Shown piece after piece: positions 23,396 through 34,654 of a DNA stretch of 64,000 nucleotides. The stretch is from NCBI RefSeq assembly GCF_003265705.1, contig NW_020312935.1, forward strand, positions 1,486,373-1,550,372, read 5' to 3'. The DNA is from Callorhinus ursinus (lineage: Eukaryota > Chordata > Mammalia > Carnivora > Otariidae). How positions within the stretch are numbered: the stretch's first letter is position 1; every line of letters begins with the position of its first letter. The notes below the pieces were generated by a model. That model ran no database searches, had not been told where the DNA came from, and worked only from the letters and a program-made list of their open reading frames with translations. Position numbers and translations under genes: made by a program.

Positions 23396-23854
23396 TGAGA
23401 ATAAAGCAGACGCATGTGTGTGAAAGACTTTGAGAAGTATAGGGTACTAAAAAGCAAACAGCCAACTCCGAAAGTTTCTGGAAATCACACCAGCGCACCT
23501 CAGAGCTGGGGTCTGGGAAGATGTCCTTCAAGGAGGGGTCAAAAGAAGGACACAGCAGTGCAAGGAGCTGTAGGAGGCCCGAAGGAATCAGTGCCGTGCA
23601 GGACAGTGACTTTCTAGGACCCCAGGGCCCTTCTATGTGACTGGGACATTTATGTGCCCCGCCTTAGCCCACCGTCCTCCCCAGAAATGCCTGTTCAGTG
23701 CCGGCTCCCCGCACAGGCGAGAGCCATGCAGCTAACACTGCCTGAGGGGAGAGCCTCCGGCGGAGGCAGAAGCTACTGGGTGCTTCTCCCAACACACCGT
23801 GCTCACCCTCCTTCTTTATAACAGCATGCCAGTTGTGTTTGGGCAGCGAGACTT

Positions 23855-24110
23855 CTCAGACTCCCTTGAGTTTAGGTATGGCCAGGTGACTAAGTCCCGG
23901 CCAATGAGATGTAAATGGAAGTGTCAGATGGGACTTTTGGAAAGACTCTTCTAAAAGGAAGACATATGCTCTTTTATGTCCCTTTACATCCTGGCCTGAA
24001 TATCTAATGGCTGGTGCACTGGCAGTCATTTTAGGCCCTGTGGTGACATAAGGATGGCTGTGCCCTGGAGATGGCAAAGCAGAGAGAGGACAACTGGCCT
24101 CACAGCACCG
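23855..24110. repeat. Probable old dispersed repeat, unclassified
   Basis: 'ggccaatgagatgtaaatgg aagtg...' and 'aaggatggctgtgccctgga' recall blocks of old LTR-type repeats, but I cannot name the family. Confidence 0.35.
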
Positions 24111-24797
24111 TGGAGCCTCTAGTATGAGGCCCAGGCACCCACCTCTGGATTTTTCCTACACAAGAAAAAGTCTATGTTTGAGTCTGCAATCTTTTTCAGC
24201 TTTTAGATGATGGGAAGGAGTCACAGTAGCTTGAACTGTTTAAAATTCTGTTCCAGGCCCTAGCATCTGGGTAGGTTATTCCACCCTGAACCCTGACCTG
24301 AGACTTCTTTCCAGTGACTTTCAAATCAGCAGGTAGCAGTTTGGGGACCTGTTCATCACCCTCGTAGGTAAACACTGACTAAGGCTCTGCATGTCCCTGG
24401 GAGGTAGGAGGTAAGTGTGGGCTCCTCCATTCCGCCCCCCTCCATAGCGCAGGAGTGTCCGGGTGGAGGACTACTCTCTTCCGTCCCAGTTCACAGGACC
24501 AAGGAGGATTTCATGCAAAGCACTTGTGCTGGATCCCAAAGAATGAGTCCAATTTCAACCAGCAAAAAAGGAGAAAGGATGCCAGACAAAGGGAATGGTG
24601 TAATGAAAAGCATGGGCAGATACTCAATCTTTGGAGAATGACGGAGTAGTGTAGGTTATAGACAGCTTTGGATGTTATATCAGATTATCCAGGTTTTATC
24701 GATTTGTCCCTCTAAGGACTTCCATAAGGGATCACTGCTTTTTTTTTTTTAACTGTCTCAAGTCAGAACTACTAAGAACTGTGACCATAATTTCAAA

Positions 24798-24862
24798 AAA
24801 CATATGCATATACATATATATGCATATAATATACAAATCAGATATACGTATACATATGCTTT
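24798..24862. repeat. Alternating AT-rich tract with palindromes
   Basis: A run rich in catatgcatatacatatata-type steps contains several short perfect palindromes (atgcat, tatacgtata, gcatatgc-like). Confidence 0.7.
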
Positions 24863-24889
24863 GAAAAAGATTGGAATGAACCAAAAATA

Positions 24890-25115
24890 GCTAACACTGA
24901 TTGAACATTTATTACATTCTGGGTGTTCTTCGTGCATTATTTAATTCAATCCCCATGACAACCCTCCTAGACAGGTATTGTCTTTGCAGCTGAGAACTTC
25001 TGTCCCTGGTCCAAGGTCTCACAGTTAGTATGTGGCAAGGAAAAGATCTGAACCCTGCTGGGTCAGTTTAACTCCACAGTGTACTCCTTAACTACCAAGC
25101 TCGATTCCTTCTCAA
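24890..25115 (-). mobile_element. MIR, antisense
   Basis: 'tgaacatttattacattctg', 'acaaccctcctagacaggta', 'ccaaggtctcacagttagta' and 'aactaccaagctcg' occur in reversed MIR order. Confidence 0.72.
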
Positions 25116-25169
25116 AGGATTCACACCAAAATGACAGCTTCTAGGTAGAGTGATCATAGGTGACTCTTC

Positions 25170-25448
25170 TTTTTCTTTTTTGTACTTCTTCCTATTTTCC
25201 TAATTTTCTACAGGCAAAGTGTAGTGTTTCTAGATTCATACTGTGAAACATGACACATTTAGAGGGCTGTGCATACAACATAAATTTGCAGCTTTGCAAA
25301 TTGGAGGACAAACACCCACATAACCACCACCCGTATCAGACCCCAGAAGCCCCAGCTCTGTCCTTTCTGACCCTAACTCCCTCCTTCCCCCCTAAAGATA
25401 ACCATTCTCCTCACATCCTTCTTTTTCCCTAAAATCTCCACCTAATTG
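25170..25448 (-). mobile_element. Old L1 (L1M-type) 3' UTR, antisense, first part
   Basis: 'catttagagggctgtgcata' and 'acccacataaccaccacccg', then 'aagataaccattctcctcac', fit a reversed L1M 3' UTR. A SINE splits it; it resumes at 25650. Confidence 0.55.
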
Positions 25449-25595
25449 AGGTGCCTGAGCATCTGCCTTGGGCTCGGGTCATGATCCTGGGGCTCCCTGC
25501 GCCACGGGAAGCCTGCTTCTCCCTCTCCCGCTCCCCCTGCTTGTGTTCCCTCTCTCGCTGTGTCTCTCTCTGTCAAATAAATAAATGAAATCTTT

Positions 25596-25644
<49 letters not shown>

Positions 25645-25646
25645 AA
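25449..25646 (+). mobile_element. SINEC with internal deletions
   Basis: It starts gaggtgcctgagcatctgcc, so the A-box segment (gggtggctcagtcgg) is missing, and the B-box segment (tgggatcgagccc) is missing further on. It ends in a long (AAAT)n. The target-site duplication is aaaatctccacct / aaaatcaccacct. Confidence 0.88.
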
Positions 25647-25649
25647 TAA

Positions 25650-25835
25650 AATCACCACCTAGCCATGTATCTCTAAACAACATAGTTTAATTCCATTCTT
25701 TTTGAGTTTGATATAAATGAAATACTGTGGTCTATATTCTGCTATATTTGGCTCCTTTCACACATTACGATTTTTTGTCATGTTATTTAATAACATCTTA
25801 TTAAGACTACATTACTTTCATAATCTGAAAAAGAA
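25650..25835 (-). mobile_element. Old L1 3' UTR, antisense, second part
   Basis: 'ctttttgagtttgatataaa', 'tgaaatactgtggtctatat' and 'ggctcctttcacacattacg' continue the reversed L1M sequence beyond the SINE. Confidence 0.55.
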
Positions 25836-25965
25836 AATCATCAGCATTATTAAAATACTTGAAACCTGGAATCAGACAAGTGACTCCAGAGCCTGACTCA
25901 GTTGATACCTTCCCAGTGATCCCTTCTAAGGAGGACTACACCACCTTAAAAAGTGGGATTTGTTC

Positions 25966-26741
25966 AAAACCACATACAGATACCATCTTACACCAGTTAG
26001 AATGGCAAAAATTGACAGGGCAAGAAACAACAAATGTTGGAGAGGTTGTGGAGAAAGGGGAACCCTCTTACTGTTGGTGAGAATGCAAGTTGGTACAGCC
26101 ACTTTGGAAAACAGTTTGGAGGTTCCTCAAAAAATTAAAAATAGAGCTACCCTATGACTCAGCAATTGCACTACTGGGTATTTACCACAAAGATACAGAT
26201 GTAGTGAAAAGAAGGGCCATATGCACCCCAATGTTCATAGCAGCAATGTCCACAATAGCCAAACAGTGGAAAGAGCCGAGATGCCCTTCAGCAGATGAAG
26301 GGATAAAGAAGATGTGGTCCCTATACACAATGGAATATTACTCAGCCATCAGAAAGGATGAATACCCAACTTTTACATCAACATGGATGGGACTGGAGGA
26401 GATTATGCTAAGTGAAATAAGTCAAACAGAGAAAGTCAATTATCATATGGTTTCGCTTATTTGTGGAACATAAGTAATAGCATGGAGGACATTAGGAGAA
26501 GGAAGGGAAAAATGAAGGGGGGGAAATCGGAGGGAGAGATGAACCATGAGCGACTGTGAACTCTGAGAAACAAACAGGGTTTTGGTGGGGGAATGGGTTA
26601 GCCCGGTGATAGGTATTAAGGAGGGCACGTACTGCATGAAGCACTGGGTGTTATACGAAAACAATGCATCGCGGATCACCACATCAAAAGCTAATGATGT
26701 ACTGTATGGTGACTAACATAACATAATGAAATTAAATTTTA
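25966..26741 (+). mobile_element. Carnivore L1, 5' truncated, with perfect target-site duplication
   Basis: The copy begins within ORF2 and ends in the 3' UTR (tgaccatac-type end, short A-run). The 18 bases aaaaagtgggatttgttc flank it at 25948-25965 and 26742-26759. The insertion point (tt|aaaaa) is the preferred L1 endonuclease site. Confidence 0.93.
26090..26473 (+). pseudogene. L1 ORF2 C-terminal fragment, frameshifted
   Basis: The frame [18 protein letters not shown] to YHMVSLICGT matches the ORF2 C-terminus. Upstream, the frame from 25960 ([14 protein letters not shown]) is shifted against it near 26070-26085, where two bases appear lost just before the histidine of the C-x3-C-x7-H-x4-C motif. 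Dead copy. Confidence 0.85.
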
Positions 26742-26759
26742 AAAAAGTGGGATTTGTTC

Positions 26760-27105
26760 CCTTTACAAACCCAGGGCACACAGCTCCTTGTTCCCCGGGT
26801 CTCTCTGCCCATGCCAGGCTCCTGGCTACCCTTCCACCAGGCCAGCTCAGCCAACTGCCTCTAAATGGATTATCCAGTTCACTGCTGTGATTCCCAAATC
26901 TCTGTCTAGGTCACCAGTCATGTGTCTCTCTGCCCAGTGGGCACTGTGACCTTTGGGGCAGAGAGAAATGGCTGTGTTCCCTGGAGGCCTGGACTTCTCT
27001 CTTTGAGGACAACCTAAAATTGCTTTAACTTGGGACATCTACGGAATACCCACTACTCTTCCTTCTCCTCCTCGCCCTGCTTCTTCTTTTCCTCCTACTT
27101 AAGAA
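26760..27105. other. Unassigned intergenic stretch
   Basis: No repeat or gene was recognised. Confidence 0.4.
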
Positions 27106-27109
27106 AAAA

Positions 27110-27445
27110 AAAAAATTCTATGGAAATTTTCAAACACACACAGAAGTACAGAGAAAAATACAACCAAGCCCCATGTCACCGATGACTAGTATTCGCCCCA
27201 TCTTTTTTTCTTCTAATCTCCACCCACTTTTCCCTCCACTCCTACTGGATTATTTTGAAGCAAAACCAAGAGTTGTCATCTGTGACTACTTCAGTATATA
27301 TCTTCTTAAAAACAGAGCCAAAATACAATTACCATAATTCCTTCATTCCATTAAATATTTCCCAATCATCTTCCTGATATCATTTCATAAATGCTTCTTT
27401 AGAGTTATTCTGTTCAAATCAGTATCTAAACAGGTTCTACACATT
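27110..27445 (-). mobile_element. Probable old L1 3' UTR, antisense
   Basis: 'tggaaattttcaaacacaca', 'tattttgaagcaaaaccaag', 'cttcagtatatatcttctta' and 'ggttctacacattgcctttt' match in order a repeat I associate with reversed L1M 3' ends. Confidence 0.5.
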
Positions 27446-27475
27446 GCCTTTTGTTGAAATACCCCCTCCCCCCAG

Positions 27476-27680
27476 GGGGCACTTGGGCGGCTCAGTCGTT
27501 AAGCGTCTGCCTTTGGCTCAGGTCATGATCCCAGGGTCCTGGGATCGAGTTCCACATTGGGCTCCCTGCTCAGTGGGGAGCCTGCTTCTCCCTCTCCCTC
27601 TGCCTGCCATTCTCCCTGCTTGTGCTCGTGCTCTCTCTGTCAAATAAATAAATAAAATCTTTAAAAAAAAAAAAAAGAAA
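27476..27680 (+). mobile_element. SINEC, full length
   Basis: It runs from ggggcacttgggcggctcag through 'cgtctgcctttggctcaggt' and 'tgggatcgagttcc' to an AATCTT A-tail. Flanking gaaatacccc / gaaaaatacccc is a likely target-site duplication. Confidence 0.92.
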
Positions 27681-27689
27681 GAAAAATAC

Positions 27690-28429
27690 CCCCCCTTCTA
27701 GTGGGGAACAGTTTGGGAGACCATGAACTGGGCCCTGGGCCTCTCACTGCTATGGAGTTAGGTGGTCATTGGTCTAGGCTTCTGGGGTTCACAGATGTAG
27801 GAAATATAAACATGTGTGTGTATATCTCAAAAAAGAAAGTAAACTGATATTACCAATTCAAATTTTAAATTACAGAATTTTTCCTAGAGCCCTTAATTTG
27901 ATATTTGCATCTCTTCGCTCATATTGAAAAATCTTACTTTCTAATGACATCATCACTTATTTGCTTTACTTTACTATGTGTGTGTATGAAATAGTTTTGA
28001 ATAATAATATCAATATTATTTCTTATGATATTCTTACTGAAAACACTTTAAGATCTATTTTTCAGTTCTTTTGCCCTTAGGTTATATTCTACTAAGTGTG
28101 TACAGTTAAAATACTGTGTTTTAAAAGTCAGATAAACTATTTCCTTTTTGTGTGCCACCAACTTAACACACAATTAGGTTCACATGACTTGTGTTTTTCT
28201 CCTTGTTCAAAGATTATTTCCACTTTTGAGTTAATTTTATTTTGGAATCACGGAAAACATTTATACTGTTTCAAAGTCAGATCTACAGAAAAGGTTACAT
28301 CCTGCTAAGTTCAGCTTTGGTCCTTGTCCGCCCCACCTGTTCTCTCTCCTCCTACAGGTAACTAGGCTTTTTAATTATTATATTTCATCTGTTAATATTA
28401 AAGAATGAATTTCTAGGCGACAAAGACTC
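27690..28429. other. Unassigned AT-rich intergenic stretch
   Basis: No repeat family or exon was recognised. Confidence 0.4.
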
Positions 28430-28435
28430 CTTTTT

Positions 28436-28579
28436 TATTTTATTTACTTATTTATTTAGTTATTTTTTTTAAGTAGGCTCCACGCCTACCATGGAGCCCA
28501 AAGAGGGGCTTGAACTCACAACCCTGACATCAAGACATGAGCTGAGATCAAGAGTTGGACTGAGCCACCCAGGCGCCCC
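28436..28579 (-). mobile_element. Older SINEC, antisense, lacking the CT-rich part
   Basis: 'tttatttacttatttattta' leads to 'aagtaggctccacgcctacc' and ends 'gagccacccaggcgcccc'. The target-site duplication caaagactcc flanks both ends. Same short layout as the copy at 18780. Confidence 0.88.
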
Positions 28580-28730
28580 AAAGACTCCCTTTTTAAACAA
28601 TAATCACGGAATGTTTTTTAATGGCCAGCACTGCTGTATGTTTCTTTTAAGATCTGTCATCTGAGAATTTCAGACTGTTCGGAGTCACTCGCAGAAAGGG
28701 GATTTATTCATTTTTATAAATAAAGAAACA

Positions 28731-28965
28731 TGGGGCACCTGGGTGGCTCAGTTGGTTGGGCGACTGCCTTCGGCTCAGGTCATGATCCTGGAGTCCCGGG
28801 ATCGAGTCCCGCATTGGGCTCCCTGCTCGGCGGGGAGTCTGCTTCTCCCTCTGACCCTTCCCCCTCTCATGTGCGCTCTCTCTCTCTCTCTCTCTCATTC
28901 TCTCTCCCTCAAATAAATAAATAAAATCTTAAAACAAATATTTCCAAAAACAAAAAAAATAAAAA
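28731..28965 (+). mobile_element. SINEC, full length
   Basis: It runs from ggggcacctgggtggctcag through 'gactgccttcggctcaggtc', 'ctctgacccttccccc' and (CT)n to a complex A-rich tail. The target-site duplication is ataaataaagaaaca / ataaataaagaaacagg. Confidence 0.92.
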
Positions 28966-28989
28966 AATAAATAAAGAAACAGGGAAAAA

Positions 28990-30745
28990 AAAAAAAAAAA
29001 GGAAGAAGCTTCTCCAAAGCACACAGCAAATTCAGCTAAGAAAGAGTCTCACCGGCTACTGTGTAGGCACTGATCTGGCTAATGGAGTACACAAGCCGGC
29101 CCCACCAAGAGAGTCTGATTCTCAAGTCTAAGAGCACATGCGAGTGTTTTCACAAGCTCCCCAGGGCTAACCAGCAGCCCTGCTGGATAACCACAGCCGG
29201 TCAAGGCTCCTTTTTGAGAATCTCAGAGCAATGTGTTGAGGGAATAAATCTGGCATCCAGGACTCACGACTGACTACAAGAAACATTAACTGATTTGTCT
29301 CTAATGCAACTTAATCTTTATTCTCACTCCTCATCCCACCAGAGAACAGACACCAAATGTGAGCCAAATTGAGGACCACCCCCCGCAACCCCATCAGTCA
29401 TGGCCCATCCTGGCCACGGGAGCGTTCATTTTCAGCAGCTCTCCGGTTGCCTCCGACACTGTGTCCACGGCACTGAAATCATCCTGCCGTCCCTCACCCT
29501 TTTAGGCCTAGATTTACCATGCAGCACTTTCTTTTCTGAAGGACCGTCTGGAAAATGGGGCACAAGTCTCTGAGACTCCTGGATGCAGCAAACTGATGAT
29601 TCTTGCCACACAACCCTTGCCCTGACCCGGACTTGGCCCATGTTGCAGACTTCAGGGTCCTCTTCTCAATAAGCCACTACCTCTCTTCTCCCTCTGATAC
29701 CTCAAGGAATCTTTATTTAGACTGGGGCTGAAGAATCCTTATTCTTGGTTATCCACCATTCTCTCATCCTTTCATCTATACTTAGAGTTCATTTCATTCC
29801 CCCAAGGCCAAGGCTTTTGAATGCAAAATCCCGGAAGCATCTCCCTTCTCTTTTGTTACCTCCCTTCTCAGGGCTAGCACACTGCACAATTTGAGAAGCA
29901 TCATGCACACAGCCTGAATGGACTTACACAGTGCACAACCTGAACAGCTGTATGCATATGCACAGCTGCATGTGTTGCAAAATACTGACCACACAGCAGT
30001 ACAGTCTGAATGGGAAGAAAAAAAATGCCATGGGGAAAATATGATCAGTTAATGTTTCAAAAACATTGTCCTACCGCTTGAGAAAGCTCCAGAAGGAGAA
30101 AGTGCCCCTGAGCCTAAATTGTTACTTGCAAGTTTGACTGAAGCAGAATATTAAAGGTGAGAGTGACTTCCTCTTCCTGCTTTACTATGCCCTTCCCCAG
30201 TCCTATCACCTCAGTGTACCAAGAAAAATCTCAGCCTGCCTCCTCTGAGCCCCAAACAACCTGGGATCCAAGAGGATAAGCTGAAGATAGCACAAATATG
30301 GCCGGTGAAACCCCTGAAGATCCCTTCCCAGAGAGAGGGAAGCGCTGAGTGTCGGCATCAGGGAGCACTTGGGCGAAGTCAGATCTCCTTGGTGAGCTTC
30401 CACACACCAGCACAACTCAAAAAGGGCCTCTTGAAAGTTACCTGGTCTCCAGCCTGTTCCCAGTCCCCAAGTTCTAAGATTCAGCCTGTTACCATAGCAG
30501 CTGCTGCCCGATAGAAATGTTCACATTTATAGAAACTGGCTGACGCATTTGAATCCGACAGGGCTGGGACACCAAGCAGAGAATGTCACTCCTCCAGACA
30601 CATAAGGATGCTTTATCCAAAACCCTGTGGAAGGGCCTAGCCTGAAACAGACCCGAGACTCCAGGCCCTGGCACCAATTCACCACGTGACCATGAGCAGG
30701 AGTCCCACCCCGGAAGCCACCTCTCCCCACCCCCGACACTTTCAG
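28990..30745. other. Unassigned intergenic stretch
   Basis: About 1.7 kb without a recognised repeat or gene. Open frames do not exceed about 70 codons. Confidence 0.4.
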
Positions 30746-30749
30746 TGCC

Positions 30750-31110
30750 TGTTTCATCATTATTAATCCACTCACCCAATAATACGAGCACCTTCTCTGT
30801 GTCGGGCAAGGTGCTGAGGACACACAGTGAGTGTTGCAGAGTCCCTGTGTTCACCTGGACAGTTGAGTCGGGGAGGCCAGTGAAAAAACACAGTGTGGGA
30901 AAATCAGGGTGGACAGAAATGTGGGGGCTTCGGAGGCACCGGACTGGGATGGGGGGTGAGACCCGAGCTGAGCCCTGAAAGGATGGGTAAGAGGTAGTGG
31001 GACGCCGTGGGGCAGGGGGTGGATGGAAAGGTCCTCCCTGCAGAGAGAATAGCACATTAAAAGCCCTGGAGTGAGGGAGAACGTTCAGGGCAGCACACAA
31101 TTCCAGGCCA
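30750..31110 (-). mobile_element. L2, antisense
   Basis: 'acgagcaccttctctgtgtc', 'gggcaaggtgctgaggacac' and 'agctgagccctgaaaggatg' fit the reversed L2 3' region. A 296-codon minus-strand frame that crosses it (30489-31379) has no domain. Confidence 0.62.
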
Positions 31111-31504
31111 CTGCAGCAGAGAATGAGCGTGAATGAGAAGGGAAATGCAGCCCCAGAAGAGAGCGAGCTCAGGAGGAGGAAGGGCCCTCGGCTCTTCCGG
31201 GGCTTCCAGCTGCCTGGCTCCCCTTCAAAATCAAACAGCCCAAGGAAGGATTCACTGAGAGGAGGCGCTGTGTTTGTGGAAGGAGGGGCAGCATCCCTGA
31301 GAAGGGAGCAGAGAGAGGAGAGAGGTGGGCACCGCGGCCACACCTCCCCAGTGCCCGGCAGCCCAGCCCCAAACCCCATTCAACCAAGAGCTGGACAGTG
31401 GTCAAATAGGACATGCCTCCCACCTCCCACCTCTTGTTCCCTCAGTGACACCGCTGCTCAGACCCCCGGAAAACACCATCTCAACCTCCCAACCATTCCA
31501 TTCA

Positions 31505-31930
31505 GCTCTTCTAGCAGGTGAATAACAGTTTATTGTGCACCAGCCTGGGCTTCGCACCATGTTCAGTGCTTCACAGGCAAAATTCATCCATGCCCAAAAT
31601 TACGTTCAAGCACCATCCATGCAACAGGCAATATAATTCAGATAACAAACTCCCTGCCCTCAAGGAACTTATATTCTCAGGGTGGGACGGGGGGAGGGGA
31701 ATGGACAAAAGCAAATAGGCATGTTATACATCAGGAGGTCATGGTGGTCTCAGAAAAATAGACCCCAGTAAGTGACAGAGAATGATGGAGAGAGGATAAT
31801 CAGAAAGGGGGTCATCTGAATCAAGACCTGAGGGAAGTGAGGAAGTGAACCATGTGGAAATCTGGAGGAAGAATGTATCATACCAAAAGGACAGCAAGTG
31901 CAAAGGCCCTGTGGTGGACTTGCCACTCAC
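31505..31930 (-). mobile_element. L2, antisense
   Basis: 'ccctgccctcaaggaactta', 'aatcaagacctgagggaagt', and 'agtgcaaaggccctgtggtg' follow the reversed L2 order. Confidence 0.72.
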
Positions 31931-32004
31931 GTGTTCCCTCAGTGAGGCTGGGAAAGCAGAACCAAAGGCAAAAGCAGGAGGGGACCCTGCCAGAGCAGTG
32001 GCAG

Positions 32005-32180
32005 AGTCAGATCATTATCCCAATAGCACAAAGTTGGATAGTTCCAACATTACAGATAAAGAAACTGAAGTTAAGTAATATGCCCAGGGTCCCAAACCTT
32101 TTCTGGACAGAGCTGGGATTCAAACCCAGCTGCTCAAGCTTTAGAACATGTGCCCTCAATTGCTCCTTTAGAATGTCTTG
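32005..32180 (-). mobile_element. MIR, antisense
   Basis: 'acattacagataaagaaact', 'taatatgcccagggtccc' and 'gctgggattcaaacccagct' are reversed MIR core. Confidence 0.72.
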
Positions 32181-32339
32181 TCAAGAAGCAGAAGATCATT
32201 TATAACAGATGGATGAGATTTCAACTTCCCCAACGGTTACCCCAAGCCTCAGCCATTCCACACCTAAAAACGTAAGGGGATCATCAAGGACTCAAACAAA
32301 GACTTAGCTACTTTGTTTATAACAATAAAATGACTAAGA

Positions 32340-32557
32340 GCACCTGGGTGGCACAGTCAGCTAAGCGTCTGTCTTCTGCCTTTGGCTCAGGTCATGATTC
32401 CAGGGTCCTGGGATCAAGTCCTGCATGGAGCTCCCTGCTCAGTGGGGAGTCTACTTCTCTCTCCCTCTTCCTCTGCCCCTCCCCCTGCTCATGCACACAC
32501 TCTCTCTCTCTCTCTCTCTCTCTCAAATGGATGAATAAAATCTTAAAAAAAATACCA
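32340..32557 (+). mobile_element. SINEC, full length
   Basis: It runs from gagcacctgggtggcacagt through 'cctttggctcaggtcatgat', 'tgggatcaagtcctgc' and (CT)n to an AATCTT tail. Flanks taaaatgact / taaaatgact are the target-site duplication. Confidence 0.9.
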
Positions 32558-32559
32558 GT

Positions 32560-32915
32560 AAAATGACTGGAATTGATGTCTTTTCCCTAATAATAGGAAA
32601 CTGGTAAGTAAAGAAGTTAGGGTCCATGCATGCATGTATATCATGCATGGCCATTTCAAAAGACAATGTAGAAGACTATACAATGCCATGGTCAAAAGAT
32701 GCCATTGACACGAAGCCAAACGCACAGAAGGATCCCATTTTTGTAATAAATAAATAATATATAGATATAAGCATAGACAAAAGATTGGGAGAAATTAAAC
32801 CAAAATGTTAATAAATCGCTAACTCAGGGCATGGGATTGTGGGTAGGTTTTCTTCTTTTTGTTTAGCAACATTTACTCCAATAATTATAAATTATTTTTA
32901 CTAAGGAAAAGTTTA
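32560..32915 (+). mobile_element. Old L1 (L1M-type) 3' UTR
   Basis: 'ccatttttgtaataaata', 'acaaaagattgggagaaatt', 'aaccaaaatgttaataa' and 'gtaggttttcttctttttgt' lie in the order of an L1M 3' UTR. Confidence 0.6.
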
Positions 32916-32949
32916 CACACAAACACACACACACAAACTCTCTCACACA

Positions 32950-33554
32950 CACAGCTGGCCAGAAAGCTTCCTGGGTTGGTCAGCTCCTGCATGGGCCGGA
33001 CCTGGGCCCCTCTTGCCCCACCCCACTCCCTGACACACGTAGAAAGCATCTGCCGCATCCCCGACAGAATCACGCTCAGGTTGGAGACCCTTATAATGAA
33101 GCAGCTCCCTGGCCTGAGCTGGAAAATCCGGGGCATACTGACAGCCTCGCTCCAAGCCTTCACTGTGGCGGCACACCACTGGGGTGCCAAAGCATCAGGG
33201 TAATTAACGCTCTTCTTGTCAAAGGGCCTGGTGCTATTTTTAAAATCTTTCCAAAACATAGGTTTTGCAAAGGATTCCAGGAGTCCTTCTCAGTCCACCC
33301 AGTGCTTTAAGAAGGCAAATGAACTGACTGATAACTCAGTGGCAATCACCCAGAACTTTAAGGGAGATGCATCCCTGCAACCCCACCCCAAGCACACATT
33401 TGCAGGTGTTCCTTCTGGAGGTGGAAGGGAGTTAAGCCAACCAGAACCTTCTCCCCTGCCACCCCGTTTTCTTACCTCCCTGCTAGACACCTGGGATCAT
33501 TCGCTTACTAGACCTCTGTTGCAGGGACCAGTTCTGCATAGAGGCTTCAGAACC
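32950..33554. other. Unassigned intergenic stretch
   Basis: A short (CA)-rich run (32918-32952) borders it. No repeat or exon was recognised. Confidence 0.4.
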
Positions 33555-33680
33555 TGTCCACGGACCCTGCCTGTGTGTGACCCACATTTGACCTTGGACA
33601 GGCTACTTAGCTTCTCTATACCTCAATTTTCTCATCTATAAGGATGGGACAGAGCACCAAGCTTCTAGGGCTGTTGTCTT
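33555..33680 (+). mobile_element. MIR fragment
   Basis: 'tttgaccttggacaggctac', 'ttagcttctctatacctcaa' and 'ttttctcatctataaggatg' are the MIR core and 3' part. Confidence 0.72.
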
Positions 33681-33682
33681 CA

Positions 33683-33922
33683 GCCAAAGATCAGCAAACC
33701 ATGGCCCCCAGATGAAATTCGGCCCCCCTCCTCTTTCTGTCAATAAAGTTTTATTAGAACACAGCCATGCATATTCATTCACATATTGTCTATGGCTGCT
33801 CTCCTGCTACAATGGCAGAGTTGAGTAGGTATGACAGAGACTCTCTGGCCCACAAAGCCTCAAATATTTATGAAGTGTTTATTATCTGGTCCTTTGCAGG
33901 AAAAGTTTGCCAACCCCATCTT
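33683..33922 (+). mobile_element. hAT-Charlie-type nonautonomous DNA transposon
   Basis: 'aagatcagcaaaccatggcc' to 'gcaggaaaagtttgccaacc' are inverted terminal sequences of the element, with 'aataaagttttattagaaca' and 'attgtctatggctgctctcc' between. Best preserved of the five copies. Confidence 0.85.
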
Positions 33923-34204
33923 ACATCAGACTCTCCCAGAAGCAGAACTTGAGACAAGGATTTGGGGCAAGTGATTTCCCAACGAAATGCTGCCACAGGA
34001 GGAACCAGTAAAGGGGTGGAGGGAGCAGGGCAGAGGGGAAGGAGGCCAAGCCAGGGTGTGACATCAAGTAAAGTCCTGGCCTCTGCCTGACCCCTTCTGA
34101 GCACTTCCGGTTCCCTTGCAGGTGAAGTGGCTCAGGGGGTCCCTGAAGAAGGGAGCAGGTGTGAGCTGGTAGAAGCAAAGCCCACAGAAGCTGTCACATG
34201 CCCA

Positions 34205-34325
34205 TGTCATTGTGCCAAGCACTTCAGGTACATTATAATATTTACTACTCGCTGCAGAATTAGGAGCTGGAAAGTGCAGGATGCCCACTTTACGGCTGGA
34301 AGGTAAATGAGATCGTGCAGATGAA
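34205..34325 (-). mobile_element. MIR-like fragment, antisense
   Basis: 'tgtgccaagcacttcaggta' and 'gcccactttacggctggaag' fit reversed MIR. Confidence 0.5.
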
Positions 34326-34654
34326 GTCTCAGCCCAGCACTGACCTCCAACGACACACTCCCCAAGAGGAGCCACACATATCACGGGTCTGGCTGTGAGC
34401 TGGGTCCCGGTGCCACAGAGACCCATGAGGCACAGGTTTTGTCTTCCAGGAGCACCTGGACAGGCCGTTGGGGAATCCAGCATGCAACATCCATCAGAGC
34501 CCCACCTGGCAGTCCCCTCGGGGAGGCCGGAGGAGGAGGTGCAGGGGAAAGGAATCTGGAAGGAGGGTGGGGTTTGCCAGGTTGGGGAAAGAGCTTCCCA
34601 GCACAAGGCACAGCATCTGATAGAGAGTCAAGGATTTCCGACAGAGAGGTAAGC

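Noticed and set aside
543..28965. SINE bodies as tRNA genes
   Set aside because: They derive from tRNA and keep Pol III-like boxes, but do not fold to an intact tRNA and carry SINE tails.
30489..31379. 296-codon open frame on the minus strand, the longest in the window
   Set aside because: It has no domain, is S/L/P-rich, crosses an antisense L2 fragment, and overlaps several other open frames. GC-rich sequence with few stops explains it.
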